Assembly: GCF_000821305.1 (NCBI RefSeq)
Contig: NZ_CCXK01000015.1
Coordinates: forward strand, 250,528-314,527
Length of the DNA stretch: 64,000 nucleotides
Reading direction: 5' to 3'
Origin: Clostridium culturomicium
GTDB taxonomy: Bacteria; Bacillota; Clostridia; Clostridiales; Clostridiaceae
This document shows, piece by piece, positions 35,032 through 45,114 of this stretch (position 1 is its first letter; each line of letters opens with the position of its first letter). Both the position numbers and the translations under genes were made by a program. The notes under the pieces were generated by a model. It was not told the DNA's origin. It saw nothing but the letters and a program-made list of their open reading frames with translations, and ran no database searches.

Positions 35032-38000
35032 CTAGAATAGGTTTGGTATACCATTTTCTCCAATAATTAATTTTAAATTTTTACTGCTATCATAGCCTAT
35101 AATTTCAGCAGTCATTTCAATAGTGTTATATTGATTACCTTTAGGCTCATATTCATAAATGAATATATACTTACCTTCTGATCCCTGCTTAAAATTAATA
35201 TAGGATTCAGTTACCTCGAATAAATCATTTGATACTTCACTTAAGATATTTTCATCGCTCAATCTATACATTTTAACATTAATGTTTTGCATGTTTATAT
35301 CTTCTCTATCACTTATGATTCTAACCTTTGTATCCTTATGATTCACTTCAACAACTACTCCAATATTTAACTTCATATCGTTTGATATCTTTATTGAGGA
35401 TGAACCTTCACTGGATTTAAGTAAGTTTTCACTATCCCCTAAATAGATACCATGATTTAAAATCTTACTTCCACCAATAACATTTATCGTAAGGTTTTCT
35501 TTTCCTTTCCCTTGAAAATATATCGTAGAAGCTTCTTCTAACTTTAAAGTTATATCATTATAATTATAGAAACAATTAATATCTTGAAGAGTATATGTAC
35601 CCGGCATTTTACCTGATACCTTTAATGCTACATCAATTCTATCAGCTTCATATACATTTCTCTCTCTATTTAAATTATATATTATCGGTTGTTTAAGTTC
35701 GATTTTTATATTCTTATCCTTTGTAACAACATCTTCATTCTGAGCGAAAATAACTTCATTAGAAGCTACTTCTTTAATATCTAATCCACTCGGAATTACA
35801 TCTGTTATTGTAAAGTTTTTTATATAGATATTCTCTTGTGGAGATGCAGAACCAGATTTATATATATCATTTACATTAATCTCTGTTGGTATAATACTAT
35901 ATTTAAATTCAAATTCCTCACTTACTATAGCTTCATTGATAGAAATTGAACGTTCTACATTTATCTTTTCATTAATATTAAACGGTCCATATATTCCTGA
36001 TTTCAATATTACTCCATTATTGCCACATTTATATGCAATATAATACCTTCCGGCTTCTTCTGGGAATGCTACCCCCTTAGCTCCATTAAATACATTTGTA
36101 GCAGATTCCCCTGGTTCATTACTCTTAGATGGATATAATGTGGTTCCATCTATATTAGTCCAATAACTTTGCCATCCGTAAGTTGGTTCCTTGCCTGCTT
36201 CCCCAGACACAAACTTATATTGCATTCTAAATTCAGCCCCACCACCCCAGTTAAAATACTCTAGGTGTAACGGATAATACTTGCCTGCCTCTAGATATAT
36301 TTTTTTACCACTTGTCGTAGTAATTGAGCCTTGAGGTTTAAAAGAATTTGCTATCTCGATTGTTTTTCCTCCGACTGTTAACCAGCCTGCTGAACCATCA
36401 TCTGAAGTTAACGCAAATTGATACCATCCTGTTTTTTCTGGACTGTAATATCCCCAGAACTTAGATGCTTCCTTATAATCATTTCCATTTACAGATGCAA
36501 TTGTCATCTGATTCATGAAAAGTGTTTTAGTTCTCCACCTCTTTTTTACAACCCCATTATTAATATAATCTATCCATTCTCCATATTCATTTGGTGTGGT
36601 TGCAACTCTTGTTGACTTTGTATATATACCATCCAATGGTGTTCCAAATACCTTATTTCTATCTGACCAAACTTTATCGTCTGAAAGTGCTGGTAAATCA
36701 GAAACATTATATTCCCTTTGAGTTAAATTACCTTGATTCTCAACATCAACATCTTCATTTATGGTATCCATAGTTAAATCTATATTCTTCCATGCTGCTT
36801 CATCAATATTGATAGAATCAATATTTTCTGTTGTATTTACAAATTGATATTGCAACAAATCTATAGTTTCCTTAGTTGTGTCCAACTTAATATTTGCTTT
36901 AGCGCTTCCAAATAACCTATATTCCTGGTTTGTAACACCATTTAATATCTCTTTGTTATACTCTATTCCAGCGGGAGATTGATCCTTTGTATTATACCTA
37001 TCATTTATATCTCCTGAAGAATCCGAAACCTGTATTGTAATAGGTATATTTTTATCTTCACCAACCACAACTTTTATAGGCTCCACAGTTATGAATCCTG
37101 GTTTATTATTAAACATATACTCTATTTTAGAACCATTAAATATATCAACTTCTCCAACTTTATTGCACTTCATTTGGAAAGTAAACTCAACTGGTTCTGC
37201 CCTATATATATTTGTGTCCATCTCTTTAATATATGTTATATCTGGTATTGGAATTTTATTACCCTCGTATTCAATCTCAAAATCAGTAGAAATTTTTGTA
37301 TCAAACTGAATATTTGTAACGGGATATGAGTCTAAAATTTTATCAGCAATTTTATTAAATACAGAATCTATTGCTCCATCACTAGTTAGAAATAAATTTG
37401 TAACATCATTACTTAATGAATTATGAATTTGAGTAATTCTACCTTCTCCTGTAGAATCAAGTCCATAACCTATGCTAAATCCATTGTATCCTTTATTTTT
37501 TATAATATCAGCTACAGACTTTGCATACCCTAAATCTCTTAAATCATAGGTATCATCGGAACCATCTCCACTATTGTAACTTCTACCTCCGCTCTCCTGC
37601 CCTATATCCATATAGTAATTATTATTGTAATCAGTCCTCGTGTAATAAGTAGGAATACCATCACTCATCAATATAACAGTTTTATTAGCTTTAGGGTTTG
37701 TATCACTACTATTGGTTAATAAGTAGGCTGCTCTCCTTAGCCCCTCACCAGTATTGGTTCCACCACCAGCCTCTAAGCTTCTAACTATACTTTTTAACCC
37801 ATCCACATTACTAGCTTCAATTAACTTACTTCCATTTATATTCTTAATGCTTGCACCGCTTGAAAAACTTACAATCCCAATATTTAAATTTGGCACTTTT
37901 TCCATTTTATCAATGAATTTATATGCTGCATTTTTTAATGCATTCATTTTAGTATCCTTATGCTTTCTCTTATTATCATGTTCTATACATCTTGTCCCAA

Positions 38001-38298
38001 CTGGCACATTAGTACAATCTGCATCTATTTTATCTCCCATACTTCCTGATGTATCTAACACTAATACAATTTCTTTAGGTAAGTCTTGAAGTTCAAATGG
38101 ATGAGGTGTAATTTTACCATTAACAGTAACTGTATTACCTACTACAACCGGATTTGGGTTAACTGACATACTAACATCAAATGAAGGTTCACTTGCCATA
38201 GCTGCATTAGCACTATATGCTGTAGCTCCTATAGCCATTATAAACATAGATGCAACAACTCCTATAAGAACTCTTTTATTCTTAAAAAGCTTCTTCAT
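35032..38298 (-). CDS. Secreted VWA and PA14 domain protein, candidate type IV pilus tip adhesin
   Basis: This 1088-residue protein has a Sec signal peptide (hydrophobic core LIGVVASMFIMAIGA, cleavage near residue 33). A von Willebrand A domain (about 76-330) keeps the metal site: DTSGS (82-86), GGGTNTGEG and MSDG. It carries an inserted cysteine pair, DCTNVPVGTRC. A PA14/GLEYA-type domain follows at about 600-710 (TGWYQFALTSDDGSAGWL; YFNWGGGAEFRMQY), then beta-rich repeats to the end. There is no LPXTG motif or C-terminal membrane segment. It is the last gene of the pilus operon, 35 bases after minor pilin genes. By analogy to PilY1, which also combines VWA with minor pilins, it may cap the pilus and bind surfaces or glycans; that role is inferred. 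Confidence 0.75.
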   Translation of the reverse strand: MKKLFKNKRVLIGVVASMFIMAIGATAYSANAAMASEPSFDVSMSVNPNPVVVGNTVTVNGKITPHPFELQDLPKEIVLVLDTSGSMGDKIDADCTNVPVGTRCIEHDNKRKHKDTKMNALKNAAYKFIDKMEKVPNLNIGIVSFSSGASIKNINGSKLIEASNVDGLKSIVRSLEAGGGTNTGEGLRRAAYLLTNSSDTNPKANKTVILMSDGIPTYYTRTDYNNNYYMDIGQESGGRSYNSGDGSDDTYDLRDLGYAKSVADIIKNKGYNGFSIGYGLDSTGEGRITQIHNSLSNDVTNLFLTSDGAIDSVFNKIADKILDSYPVTNIQFDTKISTDFEIEYEGNKIPIPDITYIKEMDTNIYRAEPVEFTFQMKCNKVGEVDIFNGSKIEYMFNNKPGFITVEPIKVVVGEDKNIPITIQVSDSSGDINDRYNTKDQSPAGIEYNKEILNGVTNQEYRLFGSAKANIKLDTTKETIDLLQYQFVNTTENIDSINIDEAAWKNIDLTMDTINEDVDVENQGNLTQREYNVSDLPALSDDKVWSDRNKVFGTPLDGIYTKSTRVATTPNEYGEWIDYINNGVVKKRWRTKTLFMNQMTIASVNGNDYKEASKFWGYYSPEKTGWYQFALTSDDGSAGWLTVGGKTIEIANSFKPQGSITTTSGKKIYLEAGKYYPLHLEYFNWGGGAEFRMQYKFVSGEAGKEPTYGWQSYWTNIDGTTLYPSKSNEPGESATNVFNGAKGVAFPEEAGRYYIAYKCGNNGVILKSGIYGPFNINEKINVERSISINEAIVSEEFEFKYSIIPTEINVNDIYKSGSASPQENIYIKNFTITDVIPSGLDIKEVASNEVIFAQNEDVVTKDKNIKIELKQPIIYNLNRERNVYEADRIDVALKVSGKMPGTYTLQDINCFYNYNDITLKLEEASTIYFQGKGKENLTINVIGGSKILNHGIYLGDSENLLKSSEGSSSIKISNDMKLNIGVVVEVNHKDTKVRIISDREDINMQNINVKMYRLSDENILSEVSNDLFEVTESYINFKQGSEGKYIFIYEYEPKGNQYNTIEMTAEIIGYDSSKNLKLIIGENGIPNLF

Positions 38299-38333
38299 TC
38301 ACTATCCCCCTCCTTAATTAAAGATTACATATC

Positions 38334-38840
38334 TTACTGTTTACTATTTCTAAATAAAAAGCTATCTTTTACAGAATATGATATGTCTTTCTTCTCCAAA
38401 ACAAGTTCAACTGTGATATTTTTTTTCTTATCTCCATACACAGTTATATTCTTAAGATTCTCACTTAAAATCTTGTCATCTCCACTTCCATCTCCAAATA
38501 AAATTTCCTTCCCTGTAATAATAACTCTACCTTGTTCATTAAAATTTGATTCTCCACCCTTAACTGTAAATACAATATCTCCGTCCTCTACTGTAGCGAA
38601 CCTTAATGTTGAATCCCCTTGTTGATATTTTGCTTCTGTAGCTTCCATTGCATATTTAGATATTTTATTCATAACCTCTTTTGCCTCATACTGCAAATCA
38701 GCTTTAACTTCAACCTTGTCCAAAGTCCTTTTATTAGAAAAGAAAAATGAAAATACTAAAGCAGTAATTACTCCTATTAGTCCTAGAGTTATTATAAGTT
38801 CAATTAATGTAATTCCATTTTTTCTTTTACCCTTATCCAT
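38334..38840 (-). CDS. Minor pilin (PilW-like prepilin)
   Basis: A type IV prepilin of about 168 residues: a short basic leader ending in glycine (MDKGKRKNG), then ITLIELIITLGLIGVITALV with the conserved glutamate at mature position 5. The globular part is beta-rich, with a C-terminal lysine-rich strand pattern. The ATG at 38840 gives a nine-residue leader and follows AAGGG by ten bases; an in-frame ATG at 38879 (leader 22 residues, overlapping the previous gene) is an alternative. It lies between the PilX-like gene and the VWA/PA14 gene and probably helps prime pilus assembly. Confidence 0.75.
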   Translation of the reverse strand: MDKGKRKNGITLIELIITLGLIGVITALVFSFFFSNKRTLDKVEVKADLQYEAKEVMNKISKYAMEATEAKYQQGDSTLRFATVEDGDIVFTVKGGESNFNEQGRVIITGKEILFGDGSGDDKILSENLKNITVYGDKKKNITVELVLEKKDISYSVKDSFLFRNSKQ

Positions 38841-38860
38841 GGCATCACTACCCTTATTCT

Positions 38861-40921
38861 TTATTTTACTAATGTCCATTTTCCTCTAGTAATTAAATCT
38901 TGCACCGTCATATTTACCTCTGTGTCTACTTCTGAGCTTGTGCTAAATATTAATTTTATTATTTCATCTTTTAACCAGTCTTTTAGACTATACTTAGCTC
39001 CAATATTTCCACTACAATTTTCAATATTAATTTCACCTTGCGAAAAAATAGTTGCATTTAATTCATATAAATCTCTGCAAACAACCTCACCTTTAGTAAC
39101 TATTAGCATATTATCAGTACTTTTCAACGAGTTATTCCCAACTTGTCCACCTATTTTAACACTTACATTTCCACCGTTACCTTGCTTAGTTATTTCAATT
39201 GTGGATCTCTCATCGCTATTTAGTATAACAGTCAAATCTTTTTTCCCCTGACTGACTGTAAATATTCTAAACTTATTCTTATTACTATTATCAGCAATAA
39301 TTTTATCTACATTTGTCCAATTTATCTGACCTTCAACAGTATATAGAGGTATTTTCTTTGCCTCATCCTTATACTCTATAATTTTTCTATTAAATTCGTC
39401 ATCTCCATAGATTGCGTCTTCTTTTTCTTTTCCCATATAATATACTTCTTTAACATAGTCATTTTTAAACTTCGCTATTTCAGTAATCTTATCACCTATA
39501 TCATAGGATTTAATCTCACCTTTTGATATAAAGGCACCAGCTGTATAAGTTTCCTTTGGGAAACTTATATTACTTTTTCTTATACTTGCATTAAATTCAT
39601 CTTCAGCATAATCAATGAAATGCTCTTTTTTATCACTAATATCCATTTCTTTATACTCATATACTGTATTTCCTTTTTCATCTTTAACTACATTACCATT
39701 AGCATCTTTCTTTTCAACTAACTTCTTTGTAATTAGAACTAATGGATCAAAATATTCATACTGAGACTCATTATAATTTCCATTTACAGGTGCAGTGTAT
39801 GCTTCATAATTTCCCTTTAATGCTACTGACTCTCCAGTTTGGTATGGAGTTGAAGTGTTAATATAAGCTGCTCCCATGATATATGCAGATGTTCTAATAT
39901 CAATTTTGGCATTATCTTTTGGCCATTCCATTGAATTTATTATTATTGAACTTGAGCCACGCGCCATCTCATTCATCATATCTAGATTATTTTTATCAAT
40001 AGTATTAACATCATTAAATCCATAGAAATTTCCCATAGTTACAATGGCATCTTCACTATCAATCACCAAGTCATTAGCTAAATATGCACTAAGTTTATCA
40101 CCTGCTAATGAGTTTTTTATATTTTTGATATTATTTCCTTTGCCGACAAAAATATTTTCAGCATATATATTTTTTTCTTCAGTATCTACATTGAAGTTCA
40201 TTTCACTATTTAATAATTTTACATTTGAAGCAGTTGCTATATCATTACTAACTTTAACCCTACTATTTTCAAGGATAACTCCACCATCATATTTTTCATT
40301 TAATGTAATTGCCGTATTTCTTATTGGCATAGTTCCTTGAACCCATATATCTCCATTGACACTTAAATCACTACTATTCTTTACAAACAAATCCTTATCT
40401 GTTGCTAATGAATACTTGGTTATTCCTGATAGTTCACCCTTATTAATGAAACTTATATCAGGTGTCTCAATATCATAAGCAACACTTACAATTCTATTAA
40501 CATCATCCTTTACATAAGTTGATATTAACAATACTTCCTTCACTGACTTTGAATTCTTTGATTTTGTTTCTACTTTACATGAAACAACCGGTTTAACATC
40601 TGTACCTACAACATCATATTCGCCAGCTACCTCACTAGGTAAAATATTAATTATGTATTCATCATATGCATCCTGAAATGCTTCTCCCTCTACTGTTTGT
40701 GCAGTTTCAATAGCTTTATTTACCTGTTTAACAAGCTCTATGTATGCCATATCTAGACCAGCTTCTGCAGAATATAAATTCTGCACTCTTTTATTTTCTG
40801 TAATTCTCATCTTATAATTAGCTGTAGTTACTGCTAACATTGATGATCCTAAAATAGTTAGGATTCCAAATATGGCTATTGTTAATAACATCGATGATCC
40901 TTTAGTTTTACGCCTTCCCAT
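38861..40921 (-). CDS. PilX-like pilus assembly protein, unusually large
   Basis: The N-terminus resembles PilX proteins: a basic start MGRRKTKGSSMLL, one hydrophobic helix (about residues 10-33), then the conserved ENKRVQNLYSAEAGLDMA. The usual glutamate five residues after the cleavage glycine is absent, as in some PilX/PilK-type subunits. The rest, to 686 residues, is far longer than ordinary PilX. It is rich in parallel-beta-like repeats of N, D, S and V, perhaps a beta-helix passenger domain carried at the pilus tip. It lies between the PilV-like and PilW-like genes. Confidence 0.7.
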   Translation of the reverse strand: MGRRKTKGSSMLLTIAIFGILTILGSSMLAVTTANYKMRITENKRVQNLYSAEAGLDMAYIELVKQVNKAIETAQTVEGEAFQDAYDEYIINILPSEVAGEYDVVGTDVKPVVSCKVETKSKNSKSVKEVLLISTYVKDDVNRIVSVAYDIETPDISFINKGELSGITKYSLATDKDLFVKNSSDLSVNGDIWVQGTMPIRNTAITLNEKYDGGVILENSRVKVSNDIATASNVKLLNSEMNFNVDTEEKNIYAENIFVGKGNNIKNIKNSLAGDKLSAYLANDLVIDSEDAIVTMGNFYGFNDVNTIDKNNLDMMNEMARGSSSIIINSMEWPKDNAKIDIRTSAYIMGAAYINTSTPYQTGESVALKGNYEAYTAPVNGNYNESQYEYFDPLVLITKKLVEKKDANGNVVKDEKGNTVYEYKEMDISDKKEHFIDYAEDEFNASIRKSNISFPKETYTAGAFISKGEIKSYDIGDKITEIAKFKNDYVKEVYYMGKEKEDAIYGDDEFNRKIIEYKDEAKKIPLYTVEGQINWTNVDKIIADNSNKNKFRIFTVSQGKKDLTVILNSDERSTIEITKQGNGGNVSVKIGGQVGNNSLKSTDNMLIVTKGEVVCRDLYELNATIFSQGEINIENCSGNIGAKYSLKDWLKDEIIKLIFSTSSEVDTEVNMTVQDLITRGKWTLVK

Positions 40922-40954
40922 TATAATCCTCCTTCCTGGTAATTAAATTAACTC

Positions 40955-41941
40955 TTAATCATTAGTCCTACTTTTCTTTACAAAGTCAAGACTTAACGTA
41001 TCTAATAACTTAGTATCCTTTTTACTTTCGAGTTGAATAGAGTATTTGTTTATACCTAACTTCTCACTAATGATATCATCTTCTCCATCACCATCAGGTA
41101 CGCTTGGAACTTTCTCTTTTTCAACTTCTATCTTATTTGCCTTTTTCACTAGAATATCACTGTCGTTATTACCTGCATTATATGTGTACACTGTAAATCT
41201 ATTATACTCAGCCCAATCCAAAAATGATTCAAAATCAACAGTGAAATCCCCATTATAATTATCAACTATAACTAAGAATGTATTATAATCACTTTTTTTA
41301 TCACCAGTATTATCGATATTAAAATAATAATCCCAAAATAAAAATTTTTTCCCTACCTTTATTTTTAAACTATTTTCACTATTGGATGTCGTAATATAAT
41401 TTCCTATTTTATTAATAGCACTCCCTATTGTTGTGTTAATTATGTCATATGATTTATTTCCATCATAATATACAACACCGTCAACTTGAATATTTTTAAA
41501 TTCCTCTTTAATATTATTGTTTGAATTATTTTCTTCCTCATCATCCCCTGGTATATTAACAGTTTCACTAAATACTTCTTCAGCTAAAATATGACCACTA
41601 ATATCAATACCATACTCATTATTAGGTTTTTCAACTAAATACTTAGTTTTACCATCTGCATCAACACCCTGTAATTTTAATATAGCTCCATTAGATAATG
41701 ATTTTGGTTTTCCTATCTCTTTAGGAAACTCTTCTAAACTTTTAATCTGCTCCATAGTCTCCTGTAGCACCGCACTCGCCTGCTGCTTGTCCTCAGCAGC
41801 TTTATTTATCTTCACAGTCCCAAGCACCATATTCCCCATAGGTATTATAAATAAAGCAATAAGGCCTAAGCTCACTACTATTTCTAGCAGTGAGAAGCCT
41901 TTTTTCTTTTTATTTTTCATTAAATTCTTACTTGATAACAT
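40955..41941 (-). CDS. Minor pilin (PilV-like prepilin)
   Basis: The leader ends KNKKKKG and is followed by FSLLEIVVSLGLIALFIIP, a classic class of prepilin helix with Glu5. The globular domain of about 290 residues is large for a minor pilin and has an acidic, asparagine-rich linker (DDEEENNSNNN). The start at 41941 is supported only by a distant GGGGA; an ATG at 41920 (leader eight residues) is equally possible. The gene overlaps the end of pilO slightly. It is likely a priming or tip subunit with the PilX- and PilW-like proteins. Confidence 0.75.
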   Translation of the reverse strand: MLSSKNLMKNKKKKGFSLLEIVVSLGLIALFIIPMGNMVLGTVKINKAAEDKQQASAVLQETMEQIKSLEEFPKEIGKPKSLSNGAILKLQGVDADGKTKYLVEKPNNEYGIDISGHILAEEVFSETVNIPGDDEEENNSNNNIKEEFKNIQVDGVVYYDGNKSYDIINTTIGSAINKIGNYITTSNSENSLKIKVGKKFLFWDYYFNIDNTGDKKSDYNTFLVIVDNYNGDFTVDFESFLDWAEYNRFTVYTYNAGNNDSDILVKKANKIEVEKEKVPSVPDGDGEDDIISEKLGINKYSIQLESKKDTKLLDTLSLDFVKKSRTND

Positions 41942-43211
41942 ACTCCACTTTCCCCTTTGCATTTATATTTATACGAGGATTCGTTTTGTCATCATCCATG
42001 ATGGTTACAATGGCCATTTTCTCTGTAGCATTGCTTGTTACATTTAGATTTACTGTAACTTTATCTTCCACATTTAGTCTTGTAGTAGAATATACTGCTA
42101 TTTGAATCTTGCCATCTTCTGGATTAATTTCTATCCCTTTTTCACTATAATTTGAAGGATAACTTGAAGTTGGAGTTTTATACTTTGCATAGAACTTACC
42201 ATCTTCTTCAGTTATTTCTATATCAATATCAACCTTTTCATTTTTATCAAAGTAAACATAGGTATCTCTTGTTGAATCATTAGCTTTCCCTAAGGTAACG
42301 CTTGGAAGATCTGAATTTGCTCCCTTTACTGACATTATTACGTCGTAGCCTTCATCCTCTTTGTTTGCAGAAGCGCTAAGCCCTGTACCACCTTCTAAGA
42401 ATGGGTTTTCTTTTCCGTATGTATTTTCTATTGTCCACTTTAAGTATTCACTGTCTTCCTCTGAAATCTTTGGTATTGAGTAAAACTCTAAATCCAGAGA
42501 TCCTGATACAGCATCCTCTCCTGAAGCAGATAAAGATAATGTTGGCATTGCCACAAGTCTTGCATAATCAGACACAAGCTTTATAAACTTAGTTGTGTTT
42601 GCATAGGTTCCAGTAAATGAAATTGAAACCTTCATCTGTTCAACCATGTTTCCTTCTATAGTTTCTGTTGTTCCTGCCACTGGTTGTTCAACCTCTGTAC
42701 CTTCAGCGTTTTCAGAACTTTCACCACTGTTTACATCCTCATTATTGCTAGATGAGCCTTCCTCTTTGGCTACTTCTTCACCATTTAAACCTTTAATTTC
42801 ATTAGCAGGCTTTTCTAAGGTTTCTTCTACTTTTTCGACCTGTTCATCCGCAAAATATTTCTCAACTGGAGCTACAATTACTTCAGAAAAAGATAAACTT
42901 CCCTTTATCCCAGCTTCCTTTAAAAGTTCATTTACCTCAAGAATTATCTTTTCCTGATAAAGTTCTGGATAAAGCATCATTGATTTAGAACCAATACTTT
43001 CTCTGTAAATTTTTATGTCTGTCTTATTTTTTTCAATAGTATTAACCTTTGTCAGCATTGTTTCATACTTTAAGCTTACTTCCTGTTCCTGAGCTTTAAG
43101 TTCCTCAAGCTTTGCAACCTGCTTAACATATATAAACTGATAATAAATTACTCCTATAGCTACAAAGGCTAATAATACTAACAATAGTTTTTCTCTTTTA
43201 CTTACTTTCAT
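41928..43211 (-). CDS. pilO: Pilus alignment protein PilO-like, with C-terminal extension
   Basis: The product has a short cytoplasmic N-terminus, one membrane segment (LLLVLLAFVAIGVIYYQFIY), a coiled-coil stretch (KLEELKAQEQEVSLKYE) and a ferredoxin-like fold, as in PilO, which with PilN connects PilM to the assembly platform. At 427 residues it is about twice the usual size: an acidic serine/glutamate linker (about 145-190) splits the domain region, and about 125 extra residues form a beta-rich C-terminal domain. It overlaps pilN by 14 bases and follows it directly. Confidence 0.75.
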   Translation of the reverse strand: MKVSKREKLLLVLLAFVAIGVIYYQFIYVKQVAKLEELKAQEQEVSLKYETMLTKVNTIEKNKTDIKIYRESIGSKSMMLYPELYQEKIILEVNELLKEAGIKGSLSFSEVIVAPVEKYFADEQVEKVEETLEKPANEIKGLNGEEVAKEEGSSSNNEDVNSGESSENAEGTEVEQPVAGTTETIEGNMVEQMKVSISFTGTYANTTKFIKLVSDYARLVAMPTLSLSASGEDAVSGSLDLEFYSIPKISEEDSEYLKWTIENTYGKENPFLEGGTGLSASANKEDEGYDVIMSVKGANSDLPSVTLGKANDSTRDTYVYFDKNEKVDIDIEITEEDGKFYAKYKTPTSSYPSNYSEKGIEINPEDGKIQIAVYSTTRLNVEDKVTVNLNVTSNATEKMAIVTIMDDDKTNPRININAKGKVEYVIK

Positions 43212-43770
43212 TGTAATACGCCTCCTCTAGCTCACAGGTTATTGAAAATGAAAATACTTCATCTGTGTCTCCCATATCTGATGCAATTCCACCAATATGT
43301 GATTTCTTAATAAAGTCTATTTCATTTATATTGTGCTGAAACTCTGCAATAGCTTCTCTAGTTGTTGCCTTAGCACTAATTGACACAACTCCACCACTAA
43401 AGTTAATTGAAGAAAATACAACTTCTTTAGGGATTGTAAAACTTATTTCTTCTAAAAAGTTCGGATTTAATTTATTTCTATCTTCAATAAGTGTATAGAT
43501 ATCATTTAAAGCTGTGTTATATCTGTTGTAAGCATCCTTCTCCAAGGAAACTGATTGACTTTCTGCATATTTTTCTTGGAAGGCTGTATCATTGATTTTC
43601 GCTTCAATATTTGCAATACCTTTTTTAGTACTAGCTATTCCAATAACATTAGTTGCAGCAGTTACTCCAATTAAAACTGCCATCACAGCTGCGCCCCCAC
43701 CAATAGCTTTCTTAGTTAAGACATCATTTTCTTTAATCTGGGTTACTTCAAAAAAGTTTAAATCTCTCAT
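43198..43770 (-). CDS. pilN: Pilus assembly protein PilN-like
   Basis: The 190-residue protein begins with the PilN signature MRDLNFFEVTQIKE, the cytoplasmic peptide that binds PilM, then a membrane segment (AVMAVLIGVTAATNVIGIA), a coiled coil and an alpha/beta domain. It starts eight bases after pilM and overlaps pilO, matching the standard pilM-pilN-pilO order. Overall length is normal for the family. Confidence 0.82.
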   Translation of the reverse strand: MRDLNFFEVTQIKENDVLTKKAIGGGAAVMAVLIGVTAATNVIGIASTKKGIANIEAKINDTAFQEKYAESQSVSLEKDAYNRYNTALNDIYTLIEDRNKLNPNFLEEISFTIPKEVVFSSINFSGGVVSISAKATTREAIAEFQHNINEIDFIKKSHIGGIASDMGDTDEVFSFSITCELEEAYYNESK

Positions 43771-43778
43771 GTTATCAC

Positions 43779-44999
43779 CTACAATCTTATTAATGCGCCA
43801 ATAGCATTTATATACTCTTCAACTGTAGTAATCTTTAAATCCTTATCAAACTCAAGATTATCTACTGTTAAGATATTTGCTGTTGGAATTCTAAGTCTAT
43901 TTTCAACATAATCATCAAGTCCCTTAAGCTTTGAAGTTCCACCATATAAATAAACATAATCTATCTGCTTGCCACTACTCTTATTTGCATAGAATTGAAC
44001 AATTCTATTGATATCACTAGCCCACTCATCAACAATCATTGCTACTCCATCATTTATCTCATTGAATTGTCTTTTTCTTCCTACATCAACCTGCTCCATT
44101 TTAAGCTTTTCTGCTGCTTCTATTGGAATATCTTTATTATTTGAGATAAACATATCTATAGCTTCTCCACCAACAGGAAGAGTTCTAATAAAGTCAAGTT
44201 TTCCTTGATTAACGATAGATATATTTATTGTTTTTGCTCCAAGGTCAATAAACATATTGGTTTTCTCTTTATCCAATAAATCTGCATTAAAAAACTTTGC
44301 TAAGTTTGCAACCTTTTTAACTGCGTTATTAGTTAAATCTAAAGCATAAGGATTTAAAAGCATTCTTGTTGTTAAATCCTTATAAGATTCAATAATTCCT
44401 TTAGGATAAATAATAGCAAGAATCTTTTGCTTCTCAATTCCATCCACCACTACATCCGCAATCTTCATAAACTGAACTTCATAGTTATTCAAGTTAATAC
44501 AAAGGAACTGTTGAATCTCATACTCAACCAAGCTCTTAAGCTCCTCCTCCTTATCAACATAAGGCACCACAAGCTCCCTGCTGATTACTGTTGAAGATGA
44601 AGAAACAAAAGCTAGCTCCTTTGTTTTAATACCATGACTCTTTAAGTGACTCTTAATAGCTAAAGTTACAGCATCCACCTGTTCAATAACTCCATCACTT
44701 AAAATATCCTTTGGTGAAGGAATCTTATCCATCCTTGAAATATGTATCTTTCCACCCTTAACCTTACCTTCAACTACCTTAATATAACTTGTCCCAATAT
44801 CAATACCAACTAACTTAACACTTGTTGGCTTCTCAGCCTTCTCTTCTTTTCTTCCCTTTGAACTCTTCTTAAACGTTATCTCCTTAGTCCAAATAGACTC
44901 CTTCTTTGGCTCTAAAGTAACTCTTTGAAACTCTTCCGTGTCTATATCCTTGCTTTTTATAGGTTCTTCAACCACAGTCCCCTTTTTAAATAATCCCAA
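43779..44999 (-). CDS. pilM: Pilus assembly ATPase-like protein PilM
   Basis: PilM is a cytoplasmic actin/FtsA-like protein that couples the motor platform to PilN. The 406 residues carry the first phosphate loop GIDIGTSYIKVVEG and a later INLGA/DLGAKTINISIV motif and YLYGGTSKLKGLDDYV for nucleotide binding. It has an N-terminal extension of about 60 charged residues before the actin-like core, which is unusual. It follows the third pilin gene after a small hairpin. Confidence 0.85.
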   Translation of the reverse strand: MGLFKKGTVVEEPIKSKDIDTEEFQRVTLEPKKESIWTKEITFKKSSKGRKEEKAEKPTSVKLVGIDIGTSYIKVVEGKVKGGKIHISRMDKIPSPKDILSDGVIEQVDAVTLAIKSHLKSHGIKTKELAFVSSSSTVISRELVVPYVDKEEELKSLVEYEIQQFLCINLNNYEVQFMKIADVVVDGIEKQKILAIIYPKGIIESYKDLTTRMLLNPYALDLTNNAVKKVANLAKFFNADLLDKEKTNMFIDLGAKTINISIVNQGKLDFIRTLPVGGEAIDMFISNNKDIPIEAAEKLKMEQVDVGRKRQFNEINDGVAMIVDEWASDINRIVQFYANKSSGKQIDYVYLYGGTSKLKGLDDYVENRLRIPTANILTVDNLEFDKDLKITTVEEYINAIGALIRL

Positions 45000-45070
45000 A
45001 GCTTACACTTCCCTTCGTAAATTAAATATGCAGTCTTTATTTCAAAATGTAATTTTATTTTTTATTTATT

Positions 45071-45100
45071 AAAACTCACATCAAATATTTATTTGACATG
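45071..45100 (-). terminator. Hairpin between pilins and pilM, possible partial terminator
   Basis: CATGTCAAATA and TATTTGATGTG (45077-45087 with 45090-45100) form an 11 bp stem with two G-U pairs, followed on the minus strand by AGTTTTAAT. It may lower transcription of the assembly genes relative to the pilins, or protect the 3' end of the pilin message. Confidence 0.5.
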
Positions 45101-45114
45101 ATTTATATTCATCT

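Noticed and set aside
35032..35150. Sortase anchoring of the VWA/PA14 protein
   Set aside because: The C-terminus ends IIGENGIPNLF without an LPXTG-like motif, hydrophobic segment or basic tail.
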